This document shows, piece after piece, positions 7,852 to 15,737 of a stretch of 64,000 nt of DNA; the first letter of the stretch is position 1, and each line of letters opens with the position of its first letter. This stretch comes from Planctomycetota bacterium (GTDB taxonomy: Bacteria > Planctomycetota > Phycisphaerae > Phycisphaerales > SM1A02). The notes beneath the pieces were generated by a model, which saw only the letters and a list, made by a program, of their open reading frames with translations, had not been told where the DNA came from and did not search any database. A program made the translations under genes and the position numbers. Location of the stretch: the NCBI GenBank assembly GCA_016872835.1, contig VGYX01000002.1:1-64000 (forward strand). Reading direction: 5' to 3'.

Positions 7852-7875
7852 GGGCCCCGGTTTGCACCGGGGCCC
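7852..7875 (-). terminator. Terminator of the large secreted protein gene
   Basis: A perfect 10-bp stem GGGCCCCGGT (7852-7861) / ACCGGGGCCC (7866-7875) with a 4-base loop. It lies 24 bp past the stop codon at 7900. Read on the minus strand it is followed by TTTCGCGTTTTG, so it serves the gene 11052-7900. Confidence 0.8.
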
Positions 7876-7899
7876 CTGATCGAGCAAGGTGAACTCAGG

Positions 7900-10800
7900 T
7901 CACTGGCAGGGGCCGGTGCTGAGCAGGATCAGTGCCACGTCGCCGAAGTCGACTTCGCCCGAGCCGTCGAGGTCGGTCGGGCAGCCGGGGCAGGCACCGA
8001 AGTCGATCAGCGCGAACGCCACGTCGCCGTTGTCCACTTCCAGGCTGCCGTCGACGTCGCCGAAGCAGCCACCCGCGTTCGGGCACGCCGTGTTCTCGGC
8101 GCCCGGCGTGTCGGTGCGGGTGGCCGGATCCAGGAAGTAGCCGTTGCCAACGAACCAGTAGCCGACCGGGCTGCAGCGGTAGATCTGGGACGGCGTGCCG
8201 GCCGAGTTCGGGCCGATGCGCGGCGCGTACCACCACTCGACGGTCGAGCCGGTCGGAGGCGCGGTGCGAATCGAGGTGACCACGGACACCTTGTCGAGCA
8301 CCGCATCCCACGGGGTGATGTCGATCACGCCGTCGTCGTTGGTGTCCAGATCGGTGTTGATGGCGCCAGTGAAGCCCTGCACCAGCACGAGGGTGACGTT
8401 GTCAGTGTTCTCCAGGTTCAGCGACGCGGTCTGCAGGTCGCCCGCGACCGGGCTCAGGCCGGCCGAGGCGTAGTTCTTGAAGATGGTGCCGTCACGCGCC
8501 GCGGTGCCCGTGGCCTCGTTCTTCACCGTGATCAGGAACTTGCCCGAGGCCGGAATGGTCTGGCCCGCGAGATCCACCACGCACTCCACGGCGCCCGACT
8601 TCAGGTCGGTGTTGGTGCCGCCCACGGAGACCGTGGCGTCACCCAGCACGATGAAGGCCAGACCGTCCAGCGCGGTCCCGGGTGCGCCACTCAGCTCCAC
8701 GTACTCGTCCACATCGTCGCCGGACTGGTCCATGCGCGCCTCGCTGATGACCACCGGAGAGTTGCCGCCACCGCACGCGGTGAGCGTTCCGGCGGCGGTG
8801 ACGCAGGCGTCATCCCAGGCCACGTTGCAGCAGTCCGGAACCGCGGCGCACACCGCCTCACAGCAGGCGCGGTTGAAGCAGTGGCTGTTCGGGTGGGCCA
8901 GGTAGCAGTCGCCCGCGTCGCTGTCACCGCACGAGAAGATGCGGGGCAGGCTGCAGCTGCCGTTCACGGCGCCGGGTGTGTCGTAGCCGGTGGTGATCGA
9001 GCCGGGGCCGATCGTCCACTCGCCGGTCTCGACGCAGCGGTAGACCTGCGCCGGCAGCGTGCCGTTCGAAGGTCCGACCGACGGGCTGGCATAGACTGCG
9101 CCCGTGTCGCCGATCACGCCGACCTCGGCGATGGCCGACATCCACGGAGCGGCGTCGATGATTCCGTCGTCCTCGGCGTCGAGATCGGTGCCGATCGCGC
9201 CGTAGTAGTTCCACACCAGGTACACGCTGAGCGCACCCGAGTTGTCGAACACCAGACCGCCACCGCAGTTGAAGTCGGTGGAGACGCCCGAGAGCGCGAA
9301 GGTCTGCTCGGTCACCAGGAACCGGCCGCTGGCGCCGATCGAGAGACCGTTCAGGCTCACGGCTGCGCGGATCACGCCGGTGTTGGGCTGGTTGTTGCCG
9401 TTCACGCCGAGGTTGTTCAGCACCACGATGCTGACGCCGGTGAGCGAGGTGCCCGGGGCGCCCGTGAGTTCGAGGTACTCGTTCTGGTCGATGTTGTTGA
9501 CCACGTTGTCCGGGTCACGCAGTCGCATTTCGCTCAGCTCGAGCTCCGGCGGATTGCCTGGTTCGAGGCAGTTCGCCAGGGCCGTGCTGGCACAGTTGCT
9601 GTCCCACTGCGTCTCGCAGCAGGTGGGGATGAAGCTGCAGACCGCGCTGCAGCAGCTACCCTTGTCGCAGCCAGGATTGGCATGCGCCAAGAAGCAGCTG
9701 CCGCTGCCGGGCTCGCCGCACGCGGAGCACTCGGGGTTCACGGCCTTCGGCGTGTCCTTGTTGTTCGAGCCGGCGCCCACCGGGTCGAAGGAGCCGATCT
9801 TCCAGCCGCCCTGCGGACTGCAGCGATAGATGTGTCCGGGGACGAAGGTGGTGTCGGGGCCGACCATCGGGGTGTTGCCGCCGATCTCGTTGGCGACCGA
9901 GTAGGTCCACTCGCCGAGGTTCGTGCCGACGTCCGGTGCCTTCACGGGGCCGGTCGCAGCGAACTTCACGAAGCCGACGCTGTCAACCACGCTCGCCCAC
10001 GGCTTGATGTCGAGCTCACCGTCGTCGTCCAGGTCGAGATCGGTGCCGATCGCGCCGCCGGTCCAGCCGCGCACCAGAATGTGCGTGACGTGGTCGCCGT
10101 TCTCGAAGGTCAGCGCCGCGGTCTGCAGATCGCCAGCCCGGCCGAACGCGATGCCGTCCTGGCCGCTCGTGTTCTTCAGCGTGATGAGGAAGATGCCGCT
10201 GGCAGGTATCGTCTGCCCGGTGAGCGGGATGATGCACTCGGCCACGCCGCTCTTGGTGCTGGCGTTGCCGTCGCCGATCACGACGTAGGTGAAGTCGGCC
10301 AGGCTGGTGCCGGGCTGGCCCGAGAGTTCCGCGTACTCGTCGTTGTCGGTGCCCGTCTGATCGATTCGGATCTCGTTGATCTGCACGAAGCCCGCCGTGC
10401 AGGCCGGGTTCGCCGCGCCGGGAGTGTCACCGGCCACGCTCACGTCGGCCAGACCGACCTGCCACAAGCCGGTGATCGGGCACTTCTTGGCGTAACTCAC
10501 GAATGAGCCGCCGTCGGGGCCGACCTGATTCGCGCTGTAGACATAGTCGCCCGAGATGCCGTCAGGATTCGCGACGGCCATCAGCGCCACGTCCGAGACG
10601 ATCTCGCTCCACAGCGGATTGTCGATCGTGCCGTCGTCGTTCAGGTCGATGTCGTCGCCGGGGAAGCCGCTGAAGTTGCGGACCAGCAAGAAGGTCTTGT
10701 TGTTGTCGGTGCCAATGCCCAGCGCCGAGACCAGGTCAGGCACGGTGAGCGTGTACGTGGGCTCCGCCATCACGAAGAAGCCACTCGAGGGGATCGCCTG

Positions 10801-11052
10801 ACCGGTCAGGTTCACCACGCTCTCGATGGATCCGTTCTGCGCGGGCGGCAGCGCGAAGTCGTCGTTGCCGACGATCACGAGGCTGAGGTCATTGAGGCTG
10901 GTCGCGGCCGTGCCGGCGATCTCCACGTAGATCTGAAGGTCCACGCCAGTCTGCTGAGTTCGGATCTCGCTTAATTGGGTGATGTTGGTTACTTGGCCGA
11001 ATGCGGTGGCTACAGTCAGACAGGTGGCGAAAGCGGCGAGCGTGGTGCGCAT
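7900..11052 (-). CDS. Large secreted protein: four lamin-tail-like repeats, cysteine modules, dockerin-like tag
   Basis: Encodes 1050 residues with an N-terminal signal peptide (TTLAAFATCLTVATAFGQ). Four homologous ~220-residue blocks follow, each starting like a lamin-tail domain (SEIRTQQTG, NEIRIDQTGTDNDEYAELSG, SEMRLRDPD, SEARMDQSGDDVDEYVELSG) and each ending near a '(V/I)YRC.....W.(I/V)G' segment and a 'TPGA.N..C' motif. Two cysteine-rich inserts (GCDKGSCCSAVCSFIPTCCE and CFNRACCEAVCAAVPDCC) separate blocks 2/3 and 3/4. The C-terminus is a double dockerin-like Ca-binding motif (FGDVDGSLEVDNGDVAFALI, then DLDGSGEVDFGDVALILL). It is probably exported to the cell surface or medium; the function is unknown. 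It is monocistronic, with a TAGACT promoter at 11151-11146 and its own terminator. Confidence 0.85.
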   Translation of the reverse strand: MRTTLAAFATCLTVATAFGQVTNITQLSEIRTQQTGVDLQIYVEIAGTAATSLNDLSLVIVGNDDFALPPAQNGSIESVVNLTGQAIPSSGFFVMAEPTYTLTVPDLVSALGIGTDNNKTFLLVRNFSGFPGDDIDLNDDGTIDNPLWSEIVSDVALMAVANPDGISGDYVYSANQVGPDGGSFVSYAKKCPITGLWQVGLADVSVAGDTPGAANPACTAGFVQINEIRIDQTGTDNDEYAELSGQPGTSLADFTYVVIGDGNASTKSGVAECIIPLTGQTIPASGIFLITLKNTSGQDGIAFGRAGDLQTAALTFENGDHVTHILVRGWTGGAIGTDLDLDDDGELDIKPWASVVDSVGFVKFAATGPVKAPDVGTNLGEWTYSVANEIGGNTPMVGPDTTFVPGHIYRCSPQGGWKIGSFDPVGAGSNNKDTPKAVNPECSACGEPGSGSCFLAHANPGCDKGSCCSAVCSFIPTCCETQWDSNCASTALANCLEPGNPPELELSEMRLRDPDNVVNNIDQNEYLELTGAPGTSLTGVSIVVLNNLGVNGNNQPNTGVIRAAVSLNGLSIGASGRFLVTEQTFALSGVSTDFNCGGGLVFDNSGALSVYLVWNYYGAIGTDLDAEDDGIIDAAPWMSAIAEVGVIGDTGAVYASPSVGPSNGTLPAQVYRCVETGEWTIGPGSITTGYDTPGAVNGSCSLPRIFSCGDSDAGDCYLAHPNSHCFNRACCEAVCAAVPDCCNVAWDDACVTAAGTLTACGGGNSPVVISEARMDQSGDDVDEYVELSGAPGTALDGLAFIVLGDATVSVGGTNTDLKSGAVECVVDLAGQTIPASGKFLITVKNEATGTAARDGTIFKNYASAGLSPVAGDLQTASLNLENTDNVTLVLVQGFTGAINTDLDTNDDGVIDITPWDAVLDKVSVVTSIRTAPPTGSTVEWWYAPRIGPNSAGTPSQIYRCSPVGYWFVGNGYFLDPATRTDTPGAENTACPNAGGCFGDVDGSLEVDNGDVAFALIDFGACPGCPTDLDGSGEVDFGDVALILLSTGPCQ

Positions 11053-11312
11053 GTCTGGGGGCCCTTGAGTTGCCCCGGCAGGCCCAATGACAGAGCGCGG
11101 AATCCTTCTCGCGGCCTCTGAAAAGGCACCCGACGGGTTTGGCGCAGTCTAACCCCGAAGTTCTCAGGCACAAGAAAAGGCCCGCGGGAAGCCCGGAATC
11201 AGTCAAATGAGGATCGACTTGAACGGTTGCTGAACGATCGCAAAGTCCGAGATCGAGATATTTGGTGCCAATACAGGGGTGCGCTGGGCGTCGCAGGCTG
11301 CCCCGGAAAAAG
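11053..11312. other. Intergenic leader/promoter region
   Basis: Together with the neighbouring terminator this is the ~325-bp gap between two minus-strand genes. The half next to the secreted-protein gene is its probable 5' leader of about 95 nt. The remainder (11175-11312) shows no reading frame or repeat I can support. Confidence 0.5.
11146..11173 (-). promoter_or_regulatory. Probable promoter of the large secreted protein gene
   Basis: On the minus strand TTGTGC (11173-11168) and TAGACT (11151-11146) are 16 bases apart, the same spacing and the same -10 hexamer as the tRNA-Asp promoter in this window. The implied leader to ATG 11052 is about 90 nt, unlike the many leaderless genes here. 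Confidence 0.5.
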
Positions 11313-11341
11313 AACAAGCCGGACAAGTTGTCCGGCTTGTT
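11313..11341 (-). terminator. Terminator of the OmpA-like lipoprotein gene
   Basis: A perfect 13-bp stem AACAAGCCGGACA (11313-11325) / TGTCCGGCTTGTT (11329-11341) with a 3-base loop. On the minus strand it is followed by CTTTTTCC. It sits 37 bp past the stop of the gene ending at 11379 and is the strongest intrinsic terminator in the window. Confidence 0.9.
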
Positions 11342-11378
11342 CGGGGTCCTGATTCGATCGGGCTTTCGCCCGAGCGGT

Positions 11379-12224
11379 TCACTTCGTGGGTTCGTCGTCG
11401 TCGGACTTGCTGCGCACCGGCGCAGGCGCCGACTTCGCCGCTGGCGCATCCATCGGGTTGCCGGTGCCCATGATCGGCACCGTCATGGGCGACAGGAAGA
11501 TCTCGACGCGACGGTTCGCTGCGGCACCGTTCGCGCCATTTGGAACGATCGGGCGGAATTCGCCGTAGCCCGCGACCTGCATGCGATTCGCCGTGACACC
11601 GTCGGACACCAGCGCGTCACGCACGCTGATGGCGCGGTGCGCCGAGAGGTGCATGTTGGTCGGATGCTGGGCCGCGACACGCTTGATCGGCTGGTTGTCG
11701 GTGTGACCGACGACCTTCACCTCGAAGGGCTGCGCGATCGGCGTGTTCAGGATGCCGGCAAGCTTCGCCACCAGGCCTTCCGCGCTCTTGTTGAGCGCGG
11801 CGGATCCCGAGGCGAAGGTGAAGTCGCTGTTGAAGCGCAGCATGCCAGTGCGCTGATCGAAGGTCAGCACGTCGGGGTACTGCGCGGCAAGGTCGGCGAG
11901 CGCCTTGCTGAGCTCGGCAGGAAGGGGCCCAAGGTTCGCGTCGGCGATCTGCTTGGCGTAGGCCGCGAGCTTCGACTTCAGGCGCTCCAGTTCGGTCGGG
12001 TCGGCGCTGGCGCCTGCGGCCTCGATCTCGGCCTGCAGCGAGGCGAGCTGCGCGCGAAGGCGCTCCTCGTTGGCGCGCGAGGTCTGCAGATCGCTCTGCA
12101 CCGCAAGCAACTGCTGCTCCTGACCGCGATAGGCGGTGAGCAGGTCGTCGTACTTCTGCTGGGGCACGCAGGCGGCGAGGCCGAGCGAGCAGATTGCTAG
12201 CACGCTGAGACGCTTCCAATCCAT
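11379..12224 (-). CDS. OmpA-family peptidoglycan-binding lipoprotein
   Basis: About 281 residues. The N-terminus MDWKRLSVLAICSLGLAAC is a lipoprotein signal with lipobox LAAC (Cys19). Residues ~25-100 form a coiled coil (repeated Gln/Leu/Glu heptads). The C-terminal half is an OmpA/MotB domain with FASGSAALN, VVGHTDNQPI, NMHLSAHRAISVRDALVSDG, VAGYGEF and NRRVEI, which in this family contacts the diaminopimelate of peptidoglycan. A Pro/Ala/Ser-rich charged tail ends the protein. The start ATG 12224 is preceded by a good Shine-Dalgarno (GGAGGA); a TACACT -10 lies further up near 12290. It probably anchors an envelope layer to peptidoglycan, as Pal or MotB-like stators do. Confidence 0.88.
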   Translation of the reverse strand: MDWKRLSVLAICSLGLAACVPQQKYDDLLTAYRGQEQQLLAVQSDLQTSRANEERLRAQLASLQAEIEAAGASADPTELERLKSKLAAYAKQIADANLGPLPAELSKALADLAAQYPDVLTFDQRTGMLRFNSDFTFASGSAALNKSAEGLVAKLAGILNTPIAQPFEVKVVGHTDNQPIKRVAAQHPTNMHLSAHRAISVRDALVSDGVTANRMQVAGYGEFRPIVPNGANGAAANRRVEIFLSPMTVPIMGTGNPMDAPAAKSAPAPVRSKSDDDEPTK

Positions 12225-12418
12225 TCCGAGTTCCTCCGCCGATGATCGGCTGTTGATGCCGGGGACCATTCCCACGGCGCGTCCGGAGTGTAGCGAAACC
12301 GGACAGGGGCGTGGCTACAGGGCGCGGCCGTGAGGTGGTGTGTGGCCTAGGCTTTGGCCGGTCCGCAGCGAAGTCGAGGCGGCCTTCGAGCCGATACCTT
12401 CTCAGGACCCCCGAACCC

Positions 12419-12835
12419 ATGTCACAAAGCGCAACAGCAGAGGTGGATTGGCGGCGGCTTGCGGCGCGCACCGGCCTGTATCCGGCCGAGGCGTTCCAGT
12501 TCGTGCGTGATGGCTTGAACCGGACCTCGGAGTTGGTGCATGGTCCGGGCGGCCCGAGCGAGGCCGACCGCCACGTGAGCGGCCAGCAGCTGTGCATGGG
12601 ACTGCGCGACTACGCGATCGAGCGCTACGGCATGCTGGCGCTCTCGGTGTTGAGCGGTTGGAACGTGCACCGCACCGACGACTTCGGGCGGATCGTCTTC
12701 GCGATGATCGACGCGGGCCTCTTCAGCAAGAGCCAGCGTGACTGTCTGGATGACTTCCGATGCGTGTTCGACTTCCAGGAGGCCTTCAGCCGTGATCGGC
12801 TGGTGAGCGCGATCGGACGGCGGGGTCACCCGTGA
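12419..12835 (+). CDS. Minf_1886 family protein (TIGR04138)
   Basis: About 138 residues, soluble, no signal peptide. The pattern YPAEAFQFVRDGL, then HVSGQQLCMGLRDYAIERYG, LALSVLSGWNVHRTDDFGRI, VFAMIDAGLF and DDFRCVFDFQEAF matches the Minf_1886 family, a protein of unknown function known mainly from Planctomycetes and Verrucomicrobia. The start is ATG 12419. The stop overlaps the GTG of the next gene by 4 bp, so the two are likely coupled. This supports the taxonomic assignment of the window but gives no function. Confidence 0.8.
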   Translation: MSQSATAEVDWRRLAARTGLYPAEAFQFVRDGLNRTSELVHGPGGPSEADRHVSGQQLCMGLRDYAIERYGMLALSVLSGWNVHRTDDFGRIVFAMIDAGLFSKSQRDCLDDFRCVFDFQEAFSRDRLVSAIGRRGHP

Positions 12836-14172
12836 GCGTGGACGGCACCGAGCCCTCGGGCGATGGTCGGGGCGGGCTCGCGCGACTTCACCTGTGGCAG
12901 ATCCAGGGCGTGCGTGATGTGGTGCTGGTGGCGCTGGTCATCGCGGTGGTGTATGTGGGCTACGCGCTGCGAAGCGTGACCGTGCCACTGCTGGTGGCGT
13001 TCGGGCTTGCGTATCTCGTGGAGCCGGTGGTGCAGGGATTGTGCAAGCGATTCGGCCTGAGCCGGACGGCGGCGGTCGGTGTGCTGATGGCGACGGCGGG
13101 CGTGGCGCTTGTCACGGCGCTGGCGGTGATGGTGCCCGTGGTGGTGGGGCAAAGTGCAAGTTTCGTCACGAGTCTTCGCGAGGGGCGCTTCAACGCCGCG
13201 ATCAGCCGTGCCGAGCAGTTGGTGCCCGAGGCGTATCGCCCCGAGGTGGCGCGCGCGCGGGAGTGGTTCCAGAGCGCGACGCAGACGGCGCCGTTGGGCG
13301 CACCGGTCGAGACGAAGTCGGCGCCGACCGAGCCCAGCGAGCCAGAGTCCGTACGCAAGGCGGCGCAAGTTGAGGCGGATGCGTTGCAGCGTGCGGTGGC
13401 GGCGGAGTTGGATCGCCGCGGCGTGGCGCCGGCACCTGCCGCTGCGCATGCTGACGTGCCGTGGGCGGCGGTCGTGGGAACGAGCGCGGGACAGGTGCTT
13501 CAGACCGCGCTGTCGGTGCTGACGTTCGGCTTCCTCGCCGCGCTGGTGCCGTTTTACTTCTGGTTCTTCTCGATCAACTTTCCGTCGGCGCTGGCGTTCA
13601 TCGGCGGGCTGCTTCCTGTGAATCGCAGGGAGCGCATTCTGGCACTCGCGGTGGAGATGGACCGGGCGGTGAGCGGGTTTGTGCGCGGTCGGATCGTGGT
13701 GAGCACGGTCATGGGCGTGCTGATCGCCATTGGTTGGCGGTTCTTCGGCGTTCCCTACGCGATCACGCTGGGCGTGGTGGTGGGGGTGTTCAGCCTGGTG
13801 CCGTATTTGAGCGTGATCGGATTGCCCATCGCGATCGCGCTGCTGGCGGTGGATCAGTTGGCGCTGCCGGAGGCGGAGCGATTGACGTGGCTGTGGATCC
13901 TGCTTGGGCCTGCGCTGGTGTACGGCATCGTGCAGTTCCTGGAGGGCTATGTGCTGATTCCGCTGATCGCGGGCAAGGCGACCGATCTGGATCCGGTGAG
14001 CATCTTCGTGGCGGTGCTGGCGGGCGCCGCGATGGCGGGCGTGTACGGCATGCTGCTGAGCATTCCGGTGGCGGCGTGCCTGAAGATCTGGCTGCGCGAG
14101 GTGGCGATGCCGCGGCTGCGTGCGTGGAGCAGCGGGCGCGCGGATGATCCGCTGCCGTTCGATCGGGCGTGA
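12832..14172 (+). CDS. AI-2E family transporter (PerM/YdiK-like membrane protein)
   Basis: 446 residues with about eight hydrophobic segments. Two occur near the start (VVLVALVIAVVYVGYALRSV, then VPLLVAFGLAYLVEPVV), followed by a long soluble insert of ~100 residues, then the block from FGFLAALVPFYFWFFSINFP to the C-terminal helices with GVPYAITLGVVVGVFSLVPY and ILLGPALVYGIVQFLEGYVL. This is the arrangement of the AI-2E/UPF0118 family, whose members export autoinducer-2 or act as Na+/H+ antiporters. The substrate cannot be told from sequence. The insert has an Ala/Pro/Ser/Glu-rich linker. It is translated from GTG 12832, overlapping the Minf_1886 gene by 4 bp. Confidence 0.85.
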   Translation: MSVDGTEPSGDGRGGLARLHLWQIQGVRDVVLVALVIAVVYVGYALRSVTVPLLVAFGLAYLVEPVVQGLCKRFGLSRTAAVGVLMATAGVALVTALAVMVPVVVGQSASFVTSLREGRFNAAISRAEQLVPEAYRPEVARAREWFQSATQTAPLGAPVETKSAPTEPSEPESVRKAAQVEADALQRAVAAELDRRGVAPAPAAAHADVPWAAVVGTSAGQVLQTALSVLTFGFLAALVPFYFWFFSINFPSALAFIGGLLPVNRRERILALAVEMDRAVSGFVRGRIVVSTVMGVLIAIGWRFFGVPYAITLGVVVGVFSLVPYLSVIGLPIAIALLAVDQLALPEAERLTWLWILLGPALVYGIVQFLEGYVLIPLIAGKATDLDPVSIFVAVLAGAAMAGVYGMLLSIPVAACLKIWLREVAMPRLRAWSSGRADDPLPFDRA

Positions 14173-14240
14173 GTGCGCGGGTGATGGGTGCGGCCGAGGG
14201 GCGGCGGGTCTGGAAACGACCTCCGACGCTCTTTTCTGGC

Positions 14241-15725
14241 TCAGCGCTTCTTGCGCTGCTTGAAGCGTGACTTGATGCTCTGCGTCTGCGTGCTGCCGCG
14301 GCCGCCAAGGCCGGGGAATCCGCCCATGGCACCGGGACCCGCGCCGGCCATGTCACGCATGGCCTTCATCTTGCCAAGCGCACCCATACCGGCCATCTGC
14401 TGTGTCATCTTCTGCATCATCTCGAACTGCTTCGCCAGGCGGCCGACTTCCTGCTGCGTCACGCCGCTGCCCTGCGCGATGCGGCGGGCGCGGCTCTTCT
14501 GCTGGTCGACCAGACGCACACTCTCGCGCTCGTCGGAGGTCATGCTGCGCACCATGCCCTCGACGCGGTCGAGCTGACCCTCGTCGATCGGCAGGTCCTT
14601 CATCATGCCGCCCACGCCCGGCAGCATGCCGAGCAGGTTCTTGATGGGCCCAAGGCGCCGGATCGTGCGCAACTGGCCCACGAAGTCGTCCAGCGTGAAC
14701 TGGCCCTTCGCCATGCGATCCGCCACGCGCTCGGCCTCGGCCTGATCGACTTCCTGCTGCGCCTTCTCGACCAGGCTGACCACGTCGCCCATGCCAAGGA
14801 TGCGGCCAGCCACGCGCTCGGGATGGAAGGGTTCGAGCGCGTCGAAACGCTCGCCGGTGCCGGTGAAGAGGATCGGCGCGCCGGTGACCTTGCGCACGCT
14901 CAGCGCCGCGCCGCCGCGCGGATCGGCGTCGAACTTGGTCAGGATGATGCCGTCGATCGGAAGTCGTTCATGGAAGGCCTTGGCCGCGGTGAGCGCGTCC
15001 TGCCCGGCCATGCCGTCGACCACGAGGAGCACCTGATGCGGCTCGACGGCGCGGCGCACCCCCTCGAGTTCGCGCATGAGCGCGTCCTCGATGTGGAGGC
15101 GACCCGCGGTGTCCACGATGAGGGTGTCAAAGCCGCCTTCGCGCGCCGCACGCACCGCACGCTGCGCGACCGACACGGCCACGCCGACGGCCTTGCCGTA
15201 CTCGGCGCACTTGTCGGGCTCGCCGTAGAAGGCCACGCGAGCGCCGCCCTTGGCGTCGGCGGCGATCTGATCGATCACGAGGCGCAACTGCTCGACCGCG
15301 GCGGGACGCTGCAGGTCGCACGCCGCGACCATGGCGCTGCGGCCCTGCCGGCGCAACAGTGCGGCGAGCTTGCCGGCGGTGGTCGTCTTGCCCGAGCCCT
15401 GCAGGCCGCAGAGAAGGATCACGGTGGGGCCGGGCGAGGCCTGCGCGATCTTCGGGTCGCCGGGGCCCATGAGCTCGACGAGCTTGCGATGCACGACGCC
15501 CACCATCTCCTGCGCGGGCGTGAGGCTGCGCGTGACGCCCAGCCCGATCGCGTCGCGCGCGACCTCGTCGCAGAAGTGTCGAGCGACCTCGTGATGGACG
15601 TCGGCCTCGAGCAGGGCCGTGTGCACCTCGCCCATCACCTCGCGGACGTTGTCCTCGCTGATGCGGCCGCGACCGGAGAGGTTGCGGAAGGCGTCGCCGA
15701 GGCGTTCCGTGAGGCGGTCGAACAT
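14241..15725 (-). CDS. ffh: Signal recognition particle protein Ffh
   Basis: 494 residues, the full bacterial length. It has the N-domain four-helix bundle (1-90), a GTPase G-domain with P-loop GLQGSGKT (107-114), DLQRPAA, DTAGRLH, TKFDAD and TGAP, then the methionine-rich M-domain (about 330-470) that binds signal sequences and 4.5S RNA. The tail GGFPGLGGRG and KSRFKQRKKR is a Gly-rich, basic end common in Ffh. It binds ribosome-nascent chains and docks with FtsY at the membrane. Only 12 bp separate it from dxs upstream, so it is probably co-transcribed with dxs. No 4.5S RNA gene was seen here. Confidence 0.97.
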   Translation of the reverse strand: MFDRLTERLGDAFRNLSGRGRISEDNVREVMGEVHTALLEADVHHEVARHFCDEVARDAIGLGVTRSLTPAQEMVGVVHRKLVELMGPGDPKIAQASPGPTVILLCGLQGSGKTTTAGKLAALLRRQGRSAMVAACDLQRPAAVEQLRLVIDQIAADAKGGARVAFYGEPDKCAEYGKAVGVAVSVAQRAVRAAREGGFDTLIVDTAGRLHIEDALMRELEGVRRAVEPHQVLLVVDGMAGQDALTAAKAFHERLPIDGIILTKFDADPRGGAALSVRKVTGAPILFTGTGERFDALEPFHPERVAGRILGMGDVVSLVEKAQQEVDQAEAERVADRMAKGQFTLDDFVGQLRTIRRLGPIKNLLGMLPGVGGMMKDLPIDEGQLDRVEGMVRSMTSDERESVRLVDQQKSRARRIAQGSGVTQQEVGRLAKQFEMMQKMTQQMAGMGALGKMKAMRDMAGAGPGAMGGFPGLGGRGSTQTQSIKSRFKQRKKR

Positions 15726-15737
15726 GGCGTTGGGCGC

